A stretch of DNA of 64,000 bases. Source: Gordonia oryzae (GTDB lineage Bacteria > Actinomycetota > Actinomycetes > Mycobacteriales > Mycobacteriaceae). The notes below the pieces were generated by a model. The model was not told the origin of the DNA, ran no database searches, and saw nothing but the letters and a program-made list of their open reading frames with translations. The first letter of the stretch is position 1, and each line of letters starts with the position of its first letter. Where the stretch lies: positions 62,001 to 126,000 of the forward strand of contig NZ_RKMH01000007.1 in the NCBI RefSeq assembly GCF_003797185.1, written 5' to 3'. Below are positions 57,464-64,000 of this stretch, in pieces. The position numbers were made by a program, and so were the translations under genes.

Positions 57464-58906
57464 TCAGGTCCCCAGCAACTCCTCGAACGACTCGGCGACA
57501 TAACCCGCGAGCGCGGGCAGTTCACCGATCACGCCACGGTCGGCGGTGAACGCGAAGTTCAACCGGTCGAGATATTCCACGACCCCGATCGACAACGCAT
57601 GTCCGGCAATCAGGCCCGGCACCGCATGCAGGGCGCTCACCCTGTGCCCCAGGACATATCGACCCGGCACCGGCGAGCTGGTGATGGACACGGGGATGTT
57701 GTAGCTCCGGGTACCCAACGACCGGAAGGCCCACGAGCTGAATTCCGGGAACGGAACCACCCCGAGATCGGGAAGCAGCGGGCGAGGACCGAGCGTGACC
57801 CGCCGCGACGATTGGGCGTACCGATCGGCGAGCGCGGCGACCTGCGAGAGCCGCACCTTCGGATTGTCTTCTCCCACCGGCAGATCCGTCACAAAGCCCG
57901 GGGTTCCCACATCGATCCACGTGGCATCGCGCCCGGCGGCCGCTGTCACTCCCGGATCCCGGGTCGACAGCGGGATCTCGACGCGGACGGTATCGGTGAT
58001 GGGTGCGGCGACGTCGAAGGACAAAAGCCATCGGCGCATCACGCCGCTGACGATCGCGAGCACCACATCGTTGACGGTGCAGCGGTGGTGCTCGGCGATC
58101 TTGGCGCAGTCACGACGGGGCACCGAGGACACCGCGAACATCTGCGAGGAACTGCCCGGCGAATTCAGCGGACTCTGCGGCGCCGAGTCGGTCATCTCCC
58201 CGATCAGATCGCCGATGCGACGTACCGTGGAGTCGACGACCGTGCGAACACCACCGACGACGCCGTTGCCCGTGACGACCGAGTCGATGAACTCCCCCGG
58301 CCGCGACACCGCCTCGGCGAGTGCACCGATCGCCAGCGACGTCGCACCGGGCGGGTGCCCCGGCATCCACAGGTCGGGCTCGTACTGGACGATGTCAGTG
58401 GTCTCGTCGGTGATCACCTGACTGATCTCGGGTCCGGCGAAGTCGTCGACCAGACACCGATGGCTCTTGGTGAGCACCGCACACCCGTTACCTTCAAGTC
58501 CTTCGATCAGATACATCTCCCACAGCGGCCGGGACCGGTCCAGCGGGCGCGACATCACGCGGGCGATCAGATCGCCGAGCTCGGCCAGGGTGCCCGGGCG
58601 GGCCAACCCGGAGCGGCGGATGTGGAAGTTGATGTCGAAGTCGTGATCGTCGACCCACACCGGCCGCGCCAGACCCATCGTCACCGGCAGGACGAGCTGC
58701 CGGTAGCGCGGCGCGAGCTGTAACCGGTTCTCCACCAACGACACCAGCGAGGGGTAGTCGAGAACGCGCTTGGCCCCGTCTGTTGCGACCCCGTCGGTTG
58801 CGACCCCGGCATCGTCGAAGATCAGTAGCGCCCCTAGATGGCTGGTCGCGCCCGACGGATCCAGGAAGTAGTACATCGCCTCGCGCGGGGACAACCGATT
58901 GGCCAC
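57464..58906 (-). CDS. WS/DGAT-like acyltransferase with degenerate active site
   Basis: About 480 residues of the wax-ester synthase/diacylglycerol acyltransferase family (Tgs3, Rv3233c/Rv3234c position). N-terminal LSPREAMYYFLD and the C-terminal TRSYNIPVSITSSPVPG-like segment are typical. The catalytic HHxxxDG appears here as KSHRCLVDDFAG: second His replaced by Arg, Gly by Asp. It may therefore be inactive or have another role. Start GTG 58906, 7 bp after TACGAT, a good -10 box, so leaderless. Divergent from a broken dehydrogenase. Confidence 0.82.
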   Translation of the reverse strand: MANRLSPREAMYYFLDPSGATSHLGALLIFDDAGVATDGVATDGAKRVLDYPSLVSLVENRLQLAPRYRQLVLPVTMGLARPVWVDDHDFDINFHIRRSGLARPGTLAELGDLIARVMSRPLDRSRPLWEMYLIEGLEGNGCAVLTKSHRCLVDDFAGPEISQVITDETTDIVQYEPDLWMPGHPPGATSLAIGALAEAVSRPGEFIDSVVTGNGVVGGVRTVVDSTVRRIGDLIGEMTDSAPQSPLNSPGSSSQMFAVSSVPRRDCAKIAEHHRCTVNDVVLAIVSGVMRRWLLSFDVAAPITDTVRVEIPLSTRDPGVTAAAGRDATWIDVGTPGFVTDLPVGEDNPKVRLSQVAALADRYAQSSRRVTLGPRPLLPDLGVVPFPEFSSWAFRSLGTRSYNIPVSITSSPVPGRYVLGHRVSALHAVPGLIAGHALSIGVVEYLDRLNFAFTADRGVIGELPALAGYVAESFEELLGT

Positions 58907-59048
58907 ATCGACGATCGTAAGGCCTCGGCTGCAACCCCTCGGCAACTGTTGCCCGACCCGGGCGCCCGGTTCGTCACTCGATGCCAGAGTGCCCGGCGAG
59001 GAGCCGACGACCACAACGGTCCGCCGACACCGCAGAAGAACGGAGTTG

Positions 59049-60173
59049 ATGATGGTGCGCACAGCACGTCTATGACGACAGCGGGGACATCCGGAGCGCG
59101 GACATCGACGAGTTCACCGTCGAACCCGCAACGGTTGTCATCGAGGTGGCGTGGTGTGGGATCTGCGGCACCGATCTGCACGAGTACGCCGACGGACCCA
59201 CCCTGATCCCGATGCCGGGGCTTGCGCAGCCGATCAGCGCAGAGAGCGCGGCGATCACGCGGGGACACGTGGTGCCGAGCGCGGTGTCGGCGATCTGGGG
59301 TCGGGGGTCGGCGGTCGGCGATCTGGGGTCGGCGGTCGGCGGTCGGCGACGGTGTCGAGGACCTCGCACCGGGCGATCACGTCGTCGTGGGGCGCTACAT
59401 CAACGCCGACGGCGTCGACCCCGGACAGCCACAACAACGATTACCTCCTGGCCGATATGAAATGTCATCGGGCTCGATGATCTCGGCGGTGCGCTCGGCG
59501 AGAAGATCGCCGTCGAGCGAGACTGAGTCCACAAGGTGTCCAGGGGAATTCCTCTCGACCAGGCGGCAGTGATCCCCGTGTCGGCAGGTTTCGAGGCGGC
59601 GCAACGCAGTGACGCAGGTGCCGGGGGACGTCACGTAGATCACCGGAGCCGGCCCGATCGGTCTGCTCACCGCGGCGGTGTGCAAGGCCGAGGGCGCCAC
59701 CAACGATCGTCAGCGAACCGCGTCGACTGCGTCGGGCGAAGGCCAGCGACACCGGCGTCGACCACATCGTCGGCGCAGGACGGGACACCGGCCGACTGTG
59801 ACCTCACCGCCGGTCGCGGTGCCGACGTCGGCGTCGAATGCACCTCGGTGCAGCCTGCCCGCGACACCCTCTCCGAGGCACTCACGCCGACGGAAGTCCT
59901 TGCGATGGTGTCGATCTGGGGTTATCCCAAAATGCTCGGCGTGCAGAAGCTGGTGCTAAGAAGATCGCGATGCGCGACACCATCGCCTCCGTCAACAGTC
60001 ATCCGGCGACCATTCGGCTCCTCGAGGAGGGCAGGGTCGATCTCATCCCCTCCATCACCGGGCGCATCGGACTCGCCCAGCTTCTCGACGGACGCTTCGA
60101 CACGTTGGTGCGCCACAACGACACCGCGGTGACGATCCTGGTGGCAGCGTCCGGTGCGGGAATGAGCGGAGCC
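59049..60173 (+). pseudogene. Broken zinc alcohol dehydrogenase (butanediol dehydrogenase-like)
   Basis: Fragments in order: VVIEVAWCGICGTDLHEYAD near 59130 (catalytic Cys region), TGAGPIGLLTAAVCKAEGAT near 59640-59700, GADVGVECTSVQPARDTLSE near 59820 and HPATIRLLEEGRVDLIPSIT then GRIGLAQLLDG to about 60110. They occupy different frames with stops between, and a GTCGGGG-type slippage tract (about 59291-59350) disrupts the first part. Normal product: NAD-dependent (R,R)-2,3-butanediol/related diol oxidation. Confidence 0.85.
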
Positions 60174-60178
60174 CCGAC

Positions 60179-60793
60179 TCAGTTCATCTCCAACGTCGCC
60201 AGCCGCCACCGGTATTCGACCCGAACCGGAAGGCTCGATCGGACCCGCCCGGCCTGGCGTACCCGGACCGGGACGCGTTCGATGCGTCCGGCGAACGCGC
60301 GAACCCGGCGACCCCGCTCGACACTGCCGAAGATCTCCGCCGTCGACGGATCACACATCTGGATGTGGATTCGTCGGATGCGGGCGCTCACGCCCACGGC
60401 CCGGTTCTCGGGCCTGGCGATGTCGGGGCGCAGCACGGTGACGATGTGTTCGTAGAGCTGTGGGGCGACCGCGGTTTCCAGGTGTACCGCCGGACGCCGC
60501 CGATCGAGGACCTCGAGCACTGCAGCGATGGTCCGCGCGGCAACGCGTCGTGCCTCGACCGTCCCCACCGGTACCGCCACCGGCTCGGGTCGCCGCACCG
60601 GCCGCGTGCCGAGCGGCGCGGTCACCAGCGGCCCGTCGGTTGCCCGGCTCGGCTCTCCGACCGGCTCGTACACGGGTGCGGCAACGACGCGCACATGATC
60701 GACGGGGGCATCAGCCACTGCACGAACGGGGGCATCAGCCCCAGCACGAACGGGAGCATCGGCGGGAACAGTGACGGTGAGGGTTGTGGTCAT
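60179..60793 (-). CDS. Rv3235-family hypothetical protein
   Basis: 204 residues from ATG 60793. Low-complexity N-terminus with an ADAPVRA repeat, then a folded domain RRVAARTIAAVLEVLDRRRP, QLYEHIVTVLR and RIRRIHIQMCDPSTAEIFGS, then RRVRAFAGRIERV. This matches the Rv3235 group, found beside secA in mycolic-acid bacteria and of unknown function. Confidence 0.82.
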   Translation of the reverse strand: MTTTLTVTVPADAPVRAGADAPVRAVADAPVDHVRVVAAPVYEPVGEPSRATDGPLVTAPLGTRPVRRPEPVAVPVGTVEARRVAARTIAAVLEVLDRRRPAVHLETAVAPQLYEHIVTVLRPDIARPENRAVGVSARIRRIHIQMCDPSTAEIFGSVERGRRVRAFAGRIERVPVRVRQAGRVRSSLPVRVEYRWRLATLEMN

Positions 60794-60856
60794 GGAAATC
60801 GGACGCACCGCAGGGCGCTCCGGTTCCACTTTGTCCGAAGTTTTTCGCCCGACCGC

Positions 60857-63679
<2,823 letters not shown>

Positions 63680-63823
63680 CGTTGATCGAGTCCCTTACTC
63701 ATGTCGACATCCCGCCACGACCCATGCAGCGCGCACAGGCCGCCGCCCATCGTACCGAGGCCGCCTGAAGAAGAACTGATCGGCCGCGTCGGGGGTCCGG
63801 GGATCGATGCGCCTACCGATGCG

Positions 63824-63864
63824 CGGCGGGGCGGTACGGACGCCATGTCCACACCGCCCCGCCG
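63824..63864 (-). terminator. Hairpin terminator after hpf
   Basis: Perfect 12-bp GC stem CGGCGGGGCGGT (63824-63835) / ACCGCCCCGCCG (63853-63864), loop 17. It lies 23 bp beyond the leftward hpf stop. No T-run. Confidence 0.65.
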
Positions 63865-63886
63865 ACATGCGCGACCGGTTCTCCGA

Positions 63887-64000
63887 TCAGGCGAGTCGGA
63901 TCAGCCCGTAGTCAAAGGCGTGTCGCCGGTAGACCACCGACGGCTTGTCGGTCTCCTTGTCGTGGAACAGGAAGAAGTCATGCCCGACGAGTTCCATCTC
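63887..64000 (-). CDS. hpf: Ribosome hibernation-promoting factor, C-terminal end (cut by window edge)
   Basis: The complement from the window edge to the stop at 63887 reads [20 protein letters not shown] then [17 protein letters not shown]. This is the C-terminal S30AE_C dimerisation domain of the long-form HPF/RaiA, which dimerises 70S ribosomes into 100S. Next to secA as Rv3241c-Rv3240c. The N-terminal part lies outside the window. Confidence 0.93.
   Translation of the reverse strand, partial: EMELVGHDFFLFHDKETDKPSVVYRRHAFDYGLIRLA

Overview
The window is high-GC actinobacterial chromosome. It most resembles Gordonia or a close mycolic-acid relative (Rhodococcus, Mycobacterium). Two things point there. 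The right third follows the order of the M. tuberculosis block Rv3227-Rv3241c: aroA, rsgA, a DesA3-type desaturase, its Rv3230c-type reductase, an Rv3231c-type protein, a WS/DGAT-like protein, an Rv3235-type protein, secA and hpf. The centre carries a propane-monooxygenase (prm) operon of the Gordonia/Rhodococcus/Mycobacterium type. The genus is inferred, not proven. Both window edges cut genes: an ATP-grasp protein on the left and hpf on the right.

Layout. 1-19.8 kb is a mixed accessory/metabolic region: ATP-grasp protein, MFS exporter, malQ, an FAD-linked oxidase, a marR-exporter pair, an orphan ParA, two hypothetical genes, a Nudix hydrolase, assorted oxidoreductases, an aminotransferase and a serine hydrolase. 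Broken genes and 14-15 bp tandem repeats are scattered through it. 19.85-31.0 kb is the prm unit: prmA-B-C-D, an amidohydrolase, a DUF59/FeS-assembly-like protein, a zinc alcohol dehydrogenase, a dedicated GroEL-like chaperonin and a GAF/AAA+/Fis activator. Propane would be oxidised to propanol by PrmABCD and onward by the dehydrogenase. The chaperonin probably folds PrmA. 31-35 kb holds a class II aldolase and a TetR/acyl-CoA dehydrogenase/SDR set with a well-formed operator.

35.6-40.1 kb is a leftward mymA-like operon: Baeyer-Villiger-type monooxygenase, ferritin-like diiron protein, SDR and LipR-like esterase. 40.3-42.7 kb is the PacL1/CtpC metal-efflux pair. 43-46.8 kb has a nucleobase permease fused to an LRV-like tail, whose stop codon abuts a 157-bp palindromic MITE-like element, then three small unknown genes and a VOC protein. 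46.8-64 kb is the conserved aroA-to-hpf block, interrupted by a LysR/MFS pair and a duplicated desaturase. The same 24-bp palindrome lies upstream of the desaturase and of the reductase, suggesting one regulator.

Seven broken or remnant genes are visible: an isochorismatase, a membrane-protein tail, an MmyB-type regulator tail, an aldo/keto reductase, an SGNH hydrolase whose middle appears inverted, a butanediol-type dehydrogenase and, as a gene that is intact but catalytically degenerate, the WS/DGAT. No tRNA, rRNA, CRISPR array or full insertion sequence was recognised.
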